Source: Gammaproteobacteria bacterium (GTDB taxonomy: Bacteria > Pseudomonadota > Gammaproteobacteria > Chromatiales > Chromatiaceae). Taken from it: a stretch of 43,711 nt of DNA. The stretch covers positions 1 through 43,711 of the forward strand of contig JAABTK010000034.1 of assembly GCA_011389885.1 (NCBI GenBank), read 5' to 3'. The notes beneath the pieces were generated by a model, which did no database searches, was not told the DNA's origin, and saw only the letters and a list, made by a program, of their open reading frames with translations. This document shows positions 8,819 to 17,486 of this stretch, piece by piece (within the stretch, counting starts at the first letter, position 1; every line of letters begins with the position of its first letter). The translations under genes were made by a program, and so were the position numbers.

Positions 8819-10183
8819 TTAGCGGCGATCTTTGATTTCGATGCCCAGGGCGCGGAGCTTGCGGTAGAGGTGGGTGCGCTCCATGCCGGCCTCGGTGGCC
8901 ATGCGGCTGACATTGCCCTGGTGTTTTTCCAGTTGGTAGTCCAGGTAGGCCTTTTCGAACTGTTCGCGGGCCTGGCGCAGCGGCTGATCGAACGACACCT
9001 GCGGGCCGGCGGGCTGGGCGCTGTGTTCCGCCGCACCCAGGGCCGCCTCCACCTCTTCTTGGGAGATTTCCTCGCCGGCCCCGAGGATCAGCATGCGTTG
9101 CACCAGGTTGCGCAGCTCGCGCACACTGCCCGGCCAGGGGTAGTTGCGCAGGAAGTTTTGCGCCCCCACGGTGAAATGGCGATAGGGCAGCTTTTCGTGC
9201 GCCACCAGGTGGTTCACATAGAAGCTTAGCAGCTCCGGAATGTCCTCCCGGTGGTCGCGCAGCGGGGGTACGTGCAGCGGCACCACATTGAGGTGATAGA
9301 ACAGGTCTTCGCGAAACTTGCCAGCGGCCACCTCGTCCTCCAGGTTGCGCTGGGTGGCGGCGATGATGCGGGTGTCGATGCGCACCGGCTCGGCCCCGCC
9401 CACGCGCAGGAAGGAGCCGGTGTCCAGCGCCCCCACCAGTTGCGCCTGCGCCTCCAGGTCCATTTCCGCCACTTCGTCCAAAAACAGCACCCCGCCGCGG
9501 GCCTGCTCCAGCGCGCCGTAGTGGATGCGCTCCTCTTCTTCGGCCCCGAACAGCTCGCGCGCGGCGTTGCCGCGGGAGATGGCGGTGGCGCCCAGGTCCA
9601 CAAAGGGCCGCTCGCGGCGCAGGCTCTGGCTGTGCAGAAAACGGGCGAAGGTCTCGCGCCCGCTGCCCGCCTCGCCGGTAATCAGCACCCAGGTGTCGTG
9701 TTGGGCCACCCGCTTCACCTGTTCGCGCAGGCGCTGGATGACCGGACTGCGGCCCACCGGGTCCACTGGGTGGCGGGTGTGGCGCTTCAGGCCCTGATTC
9801 TCCCGTTGCAGCTTGTCGGCCTCTAGCGCGCGCTCCACGGTGAGCAGCAGCTTGGCCAGCGACAGGGGCTTTTCCAGGAAGTCGTAGGCCCCCAGGCGGG
9901 TGGCCTCGACCGCGGTTTCCACCGTGCCGTGGCCGGACATCATAATCACCGGGCAGGGCAGGCCGTCGCCCTGCGCCCACTCCTTGAGCAACGAAATGCC
10001 GTCCACGTCGGGCATCCAAATGTCCAACAGGACTAGGTCCGGTCGGCGGTCGCGCAAGGCCTGCCGGGCATTGGCCCCGTTGTCCGCCATGGCGACGGAA
10101 TGGCCCTCGTCTTCGAGGATCTCCTTCACCAGGGAACGGATATCGGGCTCGTCATCCACCACCAGAATATGTGCGGCGCTCAT
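8819..10183 (-). CDS. ntrX: NtrX-like response regulator (receiver, degenerate AAA+, Fis HTH)
   Basis: 454 residues: receiver domain (1-120; phosphoacceptor D54 in LLDIWMPD, D10/D11, K105), AAA+ domain (about 142-370) and a Fis-type helix-turn-helix (about 408-450, GNVSRMATEAGMERTHLYRK). The start is ATG 10183, with AAGGA six bases upstream; a longer frame from 10294 has no ribosome site and no similarity. The AAA+ domain is unusual. Walker A reads GEAGSGRE, with Arg176 in place of the nucleotide-binding Lys. The GAFTGA loop that contacts sigma-54 is absent: ELFGAEEEERIHYGALEQ occupies the place. Walker B (VLFLDEV) is kept. It is therefore unlikely to be a sigma-54 activator and probably binds DNA as a conventional regulator. 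Its partner kinase is the overlapping ntrY. The symbol follows gene context; it could also be described only as an NtrC-family regulator. Confidence 0.85.
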   Translation of the reverse strand: MSAAHILVVDDEPDIRSLVKEILEDEGHSVAMADNGANARQALRDRRPDLVLLDIWMPDVDGISLLKEWAQGDGLPCPVIMMSGHGTVETAVEATRLGAYDFLEKPLSLAKLLLTVERALEADKLQRENQGLKRHTRHPVDPVGRSPVIQRLREQVKRVAQHDTWVLITGEAGSGRETFARFLHSQSLRRERPFVDLGATAISRGNAARELFGAEEEERIHYGALEQARGGVLFLDEVAEMDLEAQAQLVGALDTGSFLRVGGAEPVRIDTRIIAATQRNLEDEVAAGKFREDLFYHLNVVPLHVPPLRDHREDIPELLSFYVNHLVAHEKLPYRHFTVGAQNFLRNYPWPGSVRELRNLVQRMLILGAGEEISQEEVEAALGAAEHSAQPAGPQVSFDQPLRQAREQFEKAYLDYQLEKHQGNVSRMATEAGMERTHLYRKLRALGIEIKDRR

Positions 10184-12378
10184 GGGGTTTCCTTGTCGGG
10201 CTGCGTCTTCGTTGTGTCCGGAGTCGGCGCCGACTCCGGCGCCGGGAGGCGAAGGATAACGCAAGCACCCCCTTGTGTGCGATTTTCGGCCCAAATCGCG
10301 CCGCCGTGTTCCTCTACGATCTTCTTCACGATGGCCATGCCCAGGCCGGTGCCCTTGACCTTGGTGGTGACGTAGGGCTCGAATAGATCGTTAATGATAT
10401 CGTCGCCGAATCCGGGGCCGTTGTCCTCCACCCGCAGCTCCACCCAGTCGAGGTCGCGTTGCCGCAGAAACCGGGTGGATACCGCCAAACGCGGCGCGCT
10501 TACGCCATCCAAGGCCTCCAGGGCGTTTTTGATCAGGTTGTGCAGCACCTGCCGCAGGCGCCCGGCGTCGGCCTCGATCATCCGCCCCGGGGCCGCGAGT
10601 TCGGCCTCCAGGGTCACCCCGCTGTGATCATTGCGATACAGCTCCAGCACGTCGGCCACCAGGGCGTCGGCCTGCAGCGGCGTGGGGTGCATGCGCGGCG
10701 GGCGGGCGTAGTCGGAGAAGGCGTTGACCATTTCCTTCATCGCGTCCACCTGCTGCACGATGGTGCGGGTGGCGCGGTCGAGCATTTCGGCGTCGGTCGG
10801 TTCCATTTTACGCAGGAATTTGTGCCGCAAACGCTCGGCCGAGAGCTGGATCGGGGTCAGCGGGTTTTTGATCTCATGGGCCAGGCGGCGCGCCACCTCG
10901 CCCCAGGCGGCATCGCGCTGGGCGCGGATTAGCGCGGTGATGTCGTCGAACACCAGCACCAGGCCGTTACGCTGTTCGCCCGGGGCCCGCAGCGGGGTGG
11001 TGCGGCACAGCAGGATGCGCCGACCATCGCCGCCGAGCAGCGCGATTTCGCCCCGCCAGTCGCGCCCCGGGGTGTCAAAGGCCGGCCTCAGGGCGTCGAG
11101 GAATTGCGCGGTTTGGGGCGACAGGGCGTCGATTTCGGCCAGCGCCCGCCCGGCCAGCGCCCGCCCGGCCAGCTCGAGGATGTCACAGGCCACCGGGTTT
11201 AAGGTGTGCAGGCGCAGGTCGGGGTCGAAGGTCATCACCCCGGACGACAGGTGACTGAGCACGGTCTCCAGATAGGCGCGTTCGGCCTCCGCCTGATGCT
11301 GGCTGCGCTCGGCGGTATTGCGCGCCTGGGCGACGCGCCGGGTCATGGCGTTAAACGACGACACCAGGAACGCCAGCTCGTCGCGGGTCTGGGGTAGCGG
11401 GAGCTTGGTATCGTAGTCGCCGGCGGCCACCGCACGGGTGCCTTCGGCGATGTCGGCGATGGGCGACACCAGCCGACGGGCGGAAAAAAAGGCCGCCCAC
11501 ACCGCCGACAGCAGGCTGAAGATCAGCACCAGGGCCAGGGTCAGGGTGAAGGTGCTCTTGAGGCTTTCGCGCAAATAGGCCAGTTCGTTGTAATGGTTGT
11601 GGGCGTCCTGCACCTTTTCCGCCAGCTCGCCGATGCGTGGCGAGGTGGGATACAGGGCCTGTAGGATAAAGCCGCGAATGGGGTCGCCCACCACTGTGCG
11701 GATCTGCATCAGCTCTTCTTCCTCGCCCGGCGCCAGGCCCACAAAGTTGCCGCCGCCGCGGGTCTGCTGCAGGATGGAGTTGTCCGGGCGGTCGGGCACC
11801 AGCACCGTGGGGTCGGTGTTGCTGCTGGTGATCACCCGGCCGCTGCTGTCCATTAACGACAGCTCGGTGGCGGCGGAGACCTCCCGCAGCTCGTCCAAGC
11901 TCAGGGTCAGCCCGGCCACGGAGATGCCGTCCAGCTCGCTGAGCAGGCGCCGGGTGAGCTTGAGGCGTTCCCGCTTGTGCAGGTCCAGCGAGGCCTGGCT
12001 CAGGGCGAGTGCGTCTTCCATGGCGCGGTCGATTTCCACGTTGAACCAGCTATCGATGCCGTGCAGCAGGAATTGCTGGGAATAGAAATAAACCACGCTC
12101 ACCGGGACCAACGCCAGGATTACGAAAATCACCACCATGCGCAGGGTGAGGCGGGCGCCGGGGACCTTGCGCCAATAGCTGATCAGCAGGTGGGTCAGGT
12201 TGATCAGCACCAGCAGCATCAGCAGCGAGAGCCCGAGCACGATGAACAACAGCAGGGGCACGAACAGCCGATTCATTTCCGCGGCGTTTTGCACCGCGCT
12301 GCTCATCAGGTGCAGCGAAATCAGCAGCAGCACCAGCAGGAAGGCCACGGGCAGGGCGCCCCGGGTGAGCCGATTCAC
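10180..12378 (-). CDS. ntrY: NtrY-like membrane sensor histidine kinase
   Basis: 732 residues starting at GTG 12378, which overlaps the stop of the upstream DUF4390 gene (GTGA). A much longer open frame continues to 13224 but is out-of-frame translation of rsmB and DUF4390. Layout: three N-terminal membrane segments (about 8-25, 38-60, 80-98), an extracytoplasmic region (about 100-275), a fourth membrane segment (276-298), HAMP (300-352), PAS (about 365-485), HisKA with phospho-acceptor H501 (RRLAHEIKNPLTP) and HATPase with N-box NLIKNAL (614-620), G1 EDNGPGFGDD (651-660) and G2 GTGLGM (676-681). All kinase boxes are intact. This is the usual NtrY plan: nitrogen or redox sensing in alphaproteobacteria and Neisseria, signal unknown in this group. 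Its 3' end overlaps the ntrX start by four bases. Confidence 0.9.
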   Translation of the reverse strand: MNRLTRGALPVAFLLVLLLISLHLMSSAVQNAAEMNRLFVPLLLFIVLGLSLLMLLVLINLTHLLISYWRKVPGARLTLRMVVIFVILALVPVSVVYFYSQQFLLHGIDSWFNVEIDRAMEDALALSQASLDLHKRERLKLTRRLLSELDGISVAGLTLSLDELREVSAATELSLMDSSGRVITSSNTDPTVLVPDRPDNSILQQTRGGGNFVGLAPGEEEELMQIRTVVGDPIRGFILQALYPTSPRIGELAEKVQDAHNHYNELAYLRESLKSTFTLTLALVLIFSLLSAVWAAFFSARRLVSPIADIAEGTRAVAAGDYDTKLPLPQTRDELAFLVSSFNAMTRRVAQARNTAERSQHQAEAERAYLETVLSHLSSGVMTFDPDLRLHTLNPVACDILELAGRALAGRALAEIDALSPQTAQFLDALRPAFDTPGRDWRGEIALLGGDGRRILLCRTTPLRAPGEQRNGLVLVFDDITALIRAQRDAAWGEVARRLAHEIKNPLTPIQLSAERLRHKFLRKMEPTDAEMLDRATRTIVQQVDAMKEMVNAFSDYARPPRMHPTPLQADALVADVLELYRNDHSGVTLEAELAAPGRMIEADAGRLRQVLHNLIKNALEALDGVSAPRLAVSTRFLRQRDLDWVELRVEDNGPGFGDDIINDLFEPYVTTKVKGTGLGMAIVKKIVEEHGGAIWAENRTQGGACVILRLPAPESAPTPDTTKTQPDKETP

Positions 12379-12986
12379 CCTGCCGCACCCCCGGCTCGCG
12401 GCGGCGGGAGCGGGCAGGCGCGCCAGGGGCTGCTGAGATTCCACGACGGCGAGAGATAGGCCACCGGCCGCAGCGGCAGCGGCAGGGCGTCCACGTCCAG
12501 CGAGGCCTTCAGGCGCGCCTGGTAGGCGCCCTCCGGGTCCAGGTGTTGCGGCCCGAGCAGCGGCAGATTGCGGATGCGCCCCAGGTGGCCGAGTGCGGCG
12601 TTCAGGGTGACGAAGTCCTCGCGGGTGTCGTGATGGATGTCCTGCACCTGATACAACGCCGCCAGGGCATGGAAGTGGATGCTGTAGCGCAGCCGGGTGG
12701 AGTAGGCGTCGTCCTGCCAGATCCAGGCCCCCCGGCGGCGCACCTGCACATGCACCTCCAGGGTCAGCATTACGCCGTTTTGCAGCGCCTCGCGCACCTG
12801 CTCGGTGAGGCGGTATTTGATGTCCGCATCGAGCCGATACATATCCCCGGCGAGCCGGCATTCCAGCTCGGGGATCTCGAAATCCGCCCCCCATGCCGCC
12901 GCCGGCAGCCACAGCAGGGTTAGCAGCAGCCACACCGCCGGCTTGTTGCCGCATGCGCGACGGGCTGGGGAGGGCGCATCGCTCAT
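12375..12986 (-). CDS. DUF4390 family secreted protein
   Basis: 203 residues with a cleavable signal peptide ending near AAAWGA (about residue 34), then a compact domain with many beta strands (FEIPELECRLAGDMYRLDAD, followed by the YRLTEQVREALQNGV region). This is the DUF4390 family, found between rsmB and the ntrYX pair in many gamma- and betaproteobacteria. ATG 12986 overlaps the rsmB stop (ATGA) and its own stop overlaps the ntrY GTG, so translation of the three genes is coupled. Its exported location and its place directly before ntrY suggest a periplasmic accessory to the kinase (inference). The biochemical function is unknown. Confidence 0.85.
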   Translation of the reverse strand: MSDAPSPARRACGNKPAVWLLLTLLWLPAAAWGADFEIPELECRLAGDMYRLDADIKYRLTEQVREALQNGVMLTLEVHVQVRRRGAWIWQDDAYSTRLRYSIHFHALAALYQVQDIHHDTREDFVTLNAALGHLGRIRNLPLLGPQHLDPEGAYQARLKASLDVDALPLPLRPVAYLSPSWNLSSPWRACPLPPPRAGGAAG

Positions 12987-14704
12987 GACACCTCTGGCCG
13001 CTTCTCCAGCAGGGCATAAAAGAAGCCATCCATGCCCGGCGCCGTGGGCAGAACCTGGCGGCCCGCGCCCGCGCTGCGGCCCCAGTCCGCCGCCAGCGGC
13101 AGCGCGGCGGCATCCGGGGTGCGCCCCAGGAAGGCCGCCACCTGGTCCTGGTTCTCGGCCGGCAGCACCGAGCAGGTGGCGTAGAGCAGGCGGCCGCCCG
13201 TTTCCAGCAGCGGCCAAACCGCATCCAGGATGCGCGCCTGGGTGCGGGCCAGGGCCTGAATATCCTCCGCTCGGCGCAGCCACTTGATATCCGGGTGGCG
13301 GCGAATCACCCCGCTGGCCGAGCAGGGCGCGTCCAGTAGAATCCGCTGATACAGCGTTTGCGCCCAGTCGCCCTCGGGGGCCGCGGCGTCGCCGGGCAGC
13401 ACCCGCGCCTGTTGGCCGAGCCGCCGCAGGTTTTCGCCCACCCGCTCCAGCCGCGCCGGGTCCTGATCCACCGCCGTGAGGGCGCATTCGGGGGCGATCT
13501 CCAACAGGTGGCCGGTCTTACCGCCGGGGGCGGCGCAGGCGTCGAGCACCTGCATGCCGTTTTCCGGCGCCAACAGCGGCGCGGCGAGCTGCGCCCCGCC
13601 GTCCTGCACCGACACCAGGCCGTCGTCGAAGCCCGGTAGCAGGCCCACGTCCTGCGGCTTGTCCAGCACGATAGCCGTGGGCGCGTGCGGGAGCGGCCGG
13701 CCGGGGATGCCGGCGCCGAGCAGGCGGTTGAAGTAGTCGCCGCGGGGGATGCGCGCCCGGTTCACCCGCAGCACCATGGGCGGGCGGTCGTTGGCGGCGT
13801 CCAGGATGCGCTCCCAGTCCTCGGGCCAGGCCTCGCGCACCGCCTCGCCCAGCCAGACGGGGAAAGAGCGGCTGACAAAGGGGTCGGCGGCGATGGCGTC
13901 TTCAATCCAGTCGCGTTCGCGCTGAAAGTTCCGCAGCACGCCGTTAACCAAGCCGCCGGCCCAGGATTTGCCCATGCGCGCGGCGGCGGTGACGGTCTCG
14001 GACACCGCCGCATGGGGCGGCACCCGGGTGTGAATGATTTGATACAGCCCGATTAGGATCAACGCCTGCACGTCGCCCTGGTTCTCCTTCAGCGGGTGGG
14101 CCAACAGGCGTGCGGCCACGGCCTCCAGGCGGTGGCCGTGGCGCAACACGCCGTAACACAGCTCCTGCATCAGCCCGCGGTCTTGCGGCTCGCACTGTTC
14201 CAGCGCCCAGGGCAAGGCATCGGCCAGGGATTGGCCCTCGAACACCCGCCGCAGCACGATCGCGGCCAGCGCCCGCGGCGTTAGCGGCGCACGCTTGGGG
14301 CGCCGCTCGCCGCCGCCCCGTTGTTCGCGCGCCCCCCGCGGGCGGTCGCCGCGCGGACCCTGGGCGTCGTTGCGCGGCCGGCGCGGTCCCTTCGCGCCCT
14401 CGCCGCTACGGCCTTCGCCGCGGGGCTGGTCCGTGCGGCTCTTCTTGGGCCGGTCGCCCCAAGGGCTGCGGCCCTTGCCGCCGGCATCCCGCTCGGCTTC
14501 GGGCCTGGCTTTGGCTGGCTTGGGTTTATTGCCCCAAGGGCCTTTGCCGCGGGCCGGGTCGGACCCCGCGTCACGCGGTTTTGCGTCCGGTTTGCCCGGC
14601 CCGGGCCGGCGCCGCTTGGGCGCTTGCTCGCCGCCGCGGCCCGGGCCGCCTTTACCGCCCCAGGGGTTATCAGAATCAGCCAAGTTGCACGCCTTCCAGG
14701 TCAT
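12983..14704 (-). CDS. rsmB: 16S rRNA (cytosine-967-C5)-methyltransferase RsmB, with long basic N-terminal extension
   Basis: RsmB methylates C967 of 16S rRNA using SAM. The C-terminal ~430 residues are complete: NusB-like domain (PRALAAIVLRRVFEGQSL onward), SAM motif DACAAPGGKTGHLLEI, DQDPARLERV, motif IV LLDAPCSASG and motif VI YATCSVLPAENQD with both cysteines. The unusual part is the first ~140 residues: Arg/Gly/Lys/Pro-rich, with three PWG-containing repeats (NPWGGKGG, GPWGNKPK, SPWGDRPK). E. coli RsmB has about 429 residues; this has 573. The start is uncertain: ATG 14704 overlaps fmt by 29 bases without a ribosome site, while TTG 14683 has GGAAGG nine bases upstream. Either way the extension remains. 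It is co-transcribed with fmt and DUF4390. Confidence 0.92.
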   Translation of the reverse strand: MTWKACNLADSDNPWGGKGGPGRGGEQAPKRRRPGPGKPDAKPRDAGSDPARGKGPWGNKPKPAKARPEAERDAGGKGRSPWGDRPKKSRTDQPRGEGRSGEGAKGPRRPRNDAQGPRGDRPRGAREQRGGGERRPKRAPLTPRALAAIVLRRVFEGQSLADALPWALEQCEPQDRGLMQELCYGVLRHGHRLEAVAARLLAHPLKENQGDVQALILIGLYQIIHTRVPPHAAVSETVTAAARMGKSWAGGLVNGVLRNFQRERDWIEDAIAADPFVSRSFPVWLGEAVREAWPEDWERILDAANDRPPMVLRVNRARIPRGDYFNRLLGAGIPGRPLPHAPTAIVLDKPQDVGLLPGFDDGLVSVQDGGAQLAAPLLAPENGMQVLDACAAPGGKTGHLLEIAPECALTAVDQDPARLERVGENLRRLGQQARVLPGDAAAPEGDWAQTLYQRILLDAPCSASGVIRRHPDIKWLRRAEDIQALARTQARILDAVWPLLETGGRLLYATCSVLPAENQDQVAAFLGRTPDAAALPLAADWGRSAGAGRQVLPTAPGMDGFFYALLEKRPEVS

Positions 14705-15614
14705 GGGCGTTGAGGAAATCGGCCGCGCTCATGGCGCGTTTGCCGGGTTGTTGCAGGGTGCGGATGCGCAGTGCGCCCTGCTTACAGGCCACCTCGATGC
14801 CGTCGCGCTCGGCGCGCAATACCTGCCCGGGGTGGTCGTGCGCAACGGCGCCGATGGGTTGCGCCTCCCAAATCCGCAGCGGCTCGCCACGGAACCGGGT
14901 CTGCGCCACCGGCCAGGGGTTGAACGCGCGCACCTGACGGTCCAGCTCCAGGGCGCTGCGGCCCCAGTCCAGCGCCGCCTCGGCCTTGTCGAGTTTCTTG
15001 GCGTAGGTGGCCAGGGCGTCGTCCTGGGGCTCGGGCTCGACGCGGCCGTCGATGAGGGCCGGCAGGGCCTGCATCAGGGCCTCGGCGCCCATCGCCATCA
15101 GGCGATCGTGCAGTGCGCCGCCGGTGTCCTCGGGGCCGATGGGCGTTGCCAGTTTGAGGTGCATGGGGCCGGTGTCCAGCCCCAGCTCCATGCCCATGAT
15201 GGTAATGCCGCTCTCGGTGTCGCCGGCGAGGATGGCGCGCTGAATCGGGGCCGCGCCGCGCCAGCGCGGCAACAGCGAGGCGTGGAGGTTGATGCAGCCC
15301 AGGCGCGGCGCGTCGAGCACCCGCTGCGGCAGAATCAGCCCGTAAGCGGCCACCACCATCAAATCGGCCCCAAAGGCCTCCAGCCGCGCCAGGTCCGCCT
15401 CCTGCTTGAAGTTCTGCGGCTGCACCACCTCAATCCCGCGCTCCAGCGCCACCTGCTTCACCGGGCTTGGGGTCAGCTTGCGGCCGCGCCCGGCGGGGCG
15501 GTCCGGCTGGGTGTAAACGGCGACTACCCGGTGTTCCGAGTCCGCCAGGGCGCGCAAGGCCGGCGTTGCGAAATCCGGGGTGCCGGCGTAGATGATCCTG
15601 AGTTGTTGTGGCAT
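14676..15614 (-). CDS. fmt: Methionyl-tRNA formyltransferase
   Basis: Fmt (312 residues) formylates initiator Met-tRNA with 10-formyl-THF. The N-terminal catalytic domain shows RIIYAGTPDFATPALRAL and the active-site region INLHASLLPRWRGAAPIQRA. The C-terminal OB-fold begins about residue 205 (TYAKKLDKAEAALDW). Length agrees with E. coli (315). The start ATG 15614 (MPQQLRIIYAGTP) was chosen over a longer frame to 15812, which merely reads the def 3' end out of frame. It lies 73 bases downstream of def and overlaps rsmB, the classic def-fmt-rsmB order. Confidence 0.95.
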   Translation of the reverse strand: MPQQLRIIYAGTPDFATPALRALADSEHRVVAVYTQPDRPAGRGRKLTPSPVKQVALERGIEVVQPQNFKQEADLARLEAFGADLMVVAAYGLILPQRVLDAPRLGCINLHASLLPRWRGAAPIQRAILAGDTESGITIMGMELGLDTGPMHLKLATPIGPEDTGGALHDRLMAMGAEALMQALPALIDGRVEPEPQDDALATYAKKLDKAEAALDWGRSALELDRQVRAFNPWPVAQTRFRGEPLRIWEAQPIGAVAHDHPGQVLRAERDGIEVACKQGALRIRTLQQPGKRAMSAADFLNAHDLEGVQLG

Positions 15615-15687
15615 TTGATTCTTCGGTCGGACGCCCGCAACGGGCGCGCTTGGGTGACGGATCTCGGCCGCCGAGGGCGGCCGGGGC

Positions 15688-16209
15688 TCAAATCGCGGGC
15701 GCGGCCTCGCTCTTGCTGCGGCCCTGCTTTTCCAGTTTTTTGCGAATGCGCTGGCGCTTGAGGTTGGAAAGGTAATCGATGAACAGCTTGCCGTCCAAGT
15801 GATCCAGCTCATGTTGAATGCAAACCGCCAGCAGGCCCTCGGCGTCCAGCTCGAAGGCCTCGCCGTCGCGGTTTTGGGCGCGCACCCTCACCCGATCCGC
15901 CCGTTGCACGGTTTCGGTGACGCCGGGCACGGACAGGCAGCCCTCTTCCATCTCCTCCACCCCGTCGAGGGCCAGGATCTGCGGATTGATCAGGCACAGG
16001 GGCTGGCTGCGGTCCTCGCTGACGTCCGCCACCACGATCCGCCGCGCCTCGTTGACCTGATTGGCGGCCAGGCCGATGCCGGGGGCTTCATACATGGTGT
16101 GGAACATATCGTCCACCAGCTTGCGAACGGTGTCATCCACTTTTTCCACCGGTTGCGCCTTGTTACGCAGCCGCGGGTCGGGGAAAGTGAGAATCTCAAG
16201 CATTGCCAT
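15688..16209 (-). CDS. def: Peptide deformylase
   Basis: Def (173 residues) removes the N-formyl group from nascent proteins, downstream of Fmt in the same pathway. All three metal-site motifs are present: GIGLAANQ (44-51), EGCLS (89-93, metal ligand C91) and HELDH (133-137, two His ligands and catalytic Glu). The start [15 protein letters not shown] at ATG 16209 matches family N-termini. An upstream TTG (16221) and a downstream ATG (16203) are alternatives, and no strong ribosome site separates them. It is the first gene of the minus-strand operon, divergent from the LysM gene; a TATAGA -10-like hexamer lies about 20 bases upstream. Confidence 0.95.
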   Translation of the reverse strand: MAMLEILTFPDPRLRNKAQPVEKVDDTVRKLVDDMFHTMYEAPGIGLAANQVNEARRIVVADVSEDRSQPLCLINPQILALDGVEEMEEGCLSVPGVTETVQRADRVRVRAQNRDGEAFELDAEGLLAVCIQHELDHLDGKLFIDYLSNLKRQRIRKKLEKQGRSKSEAAPAI

Positions 16210-16350
16210 AAGCGATACCAATAATCTATAGTGCGAAGTTAAGTGTTTGAGCTAACATAATGATCATACGCATTTCAGGCCCCAGGTGCGGAGTTTTTTC
16301 GCCTGCGGCCTCCGGCATCGAAACGACAGAGGACTCGCAAAGGGGCTGCC

Positions 16351-17463
16351 ATGACCAAAATCCTTACCGCTCTTTCCGGTTTGATCCTGGGCGTCTGCCT
16401 GAGTTTCCCCATAGCCGCCCGGGACGCCGTTGCGCTCAACCCGGATCGCCCCGAGCGTTATGTGGTGCAGGAGGGCGACACCCTATGGGGCATCGCCGGC
16501 CGCTTCCTGCGCGAGCCTTGGGACTGGCCGGCGATTTGGGACGCCAACCCCCAATTGGGCAGCCCGCACACCATTTACCCGGGCGACACCCTGGAATTGG
16601 TGGATGGGGCGAACGGCCCCGAATTGCAAGTGGCCGACCGCGCCGCCCCCTGGCCGGACGATGGCGGCGCGGGCTCCACGGTAAAGTGGTCGCCCCGGGT
16701 GCGCAAGACCCCGATCGAAACCGAGGTGCCGGCGATCCCCATCGACGCGGTGAACCAGTTCCTGGGCCGGCCCTATGTACTCTCGCAGGAGGATTACGAG
16801 GCCTCGCCCTATGTGGTCGCCTTCGGCGGTGATCGCATTATAGGCGGTAGCGGGCATACGATCTATGTCCGCGCCATTGAGGAAAACGAGGAAAACGAGG
16901 AAAACGACGCTGGCGAAGAAGCCGAGGGCCTGCCCACCCGCTACGACCTGGTGCGCTTGGGCGAGCCGTACCTGGATCCCGACTCCGGAGCAATCCTGGG
17001 CTACGAGGGCATCTTCGTCGGCGAGGCCGATCTGCAACAGCCGGGCGACCCCGCCACCCTGGAGGTTCGGCGCGTGGAAAAGGAGGTCTTGCAGGGCGAC
17101 CGCCTGTTGACCGAGGGGGACGCCGGGGTGACCCGCGCCTTCTACCCCAAGTCGCCGGACACCGAAATCGAGGCCAAAATCATCTCCGTCATGGGCGGCG
17201 TGACCCAGGTCGGGATGCACGACGTGGTGGTGCTCAACAAGGGTGCGGACGATGGCCTAGTGCGCGGCGACGTGCTGGTGGTGTATCGCGCCGGACCGAC
17301 CATCAAGGACCGCGTTTCCTCAGATCCCTGGGACGAGGTGCAACTGCCGGACCGTCGGGCCGGCATGATGATGGTGTTTCGCACCTTCGACAAGCTGAGT
17401 TTCGCGCTCATCATGGGCTCGAAGATGGCCCTGCATGTGGGAGACAACGCGGTCAATCCCTGA
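16351..17463 (+). CDS. Secreted LysM-domain protein
   Basis: 370 residues with a signal peptide (cleavage near FPIAARDA, about 23-25) and one LysM peptidoglycan-binding domain (about 36-84: RYVVQEGDTLWGIAGRFL ... TIYPGDTLEL). The remaining ~280 residues have no catalytic motif I recognise. Proteins of this architecture lie directly before dprA in many gammaproteobacteria and probably act at the cell wall. A 9-base unit GAGGAAAAC is repeated three times in frame (16879-16905), giving an acidic Glu-Glu-Asn tract. ATG 16351 follows CAAAGGGGCTGCC, with an AAGGGG-like site. It ends 23 bases before dprA. Confidence 0.85.
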   Translation: MTKILTALSGLILGVCLSFPIAARDAVALNPDRPERYVVQEGDTLWGIAGRFLREPWDWPAIWDANPQLGSPHTIYPGDTLELVDGANGPELQVADRAAPWPDDGGAGSTVKWSPRVRKTPIETEVPAIPIDAVNQFLGRPYVLSQEDYEASPYVVAFGGDRIIGGSGHTIYVRAIEENEENEENDAGEEAEGLPTRYDLVRLGEPYLDPDSGAILGYEGIFVGEADLQQPGDPATLEVRRVEKEVLQGDRLLTEGDAGVTRAFYPKSPDTEIEAKIISVMGGVTQVGMHDVVVLNKGADDGLVRGDVLVVYRAGPTIKDRVSSDPWDEVQLPDRRAGMMMVFRTFDKLSFALIMGSKMALHVGDNAVNP

Positions 17464-17486
17464 CCCCCGAACCGAATGACGCCGAA

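Noticed and set aside
12379-13224. Long N-terminal extension of the NtrY frame (total 1014 residues)
   Set aside because: It is out-of-frame translation of rsmB and DUF4390; GTG 12378 gives the normal NtrY N-terminus and a GTGA overlap.
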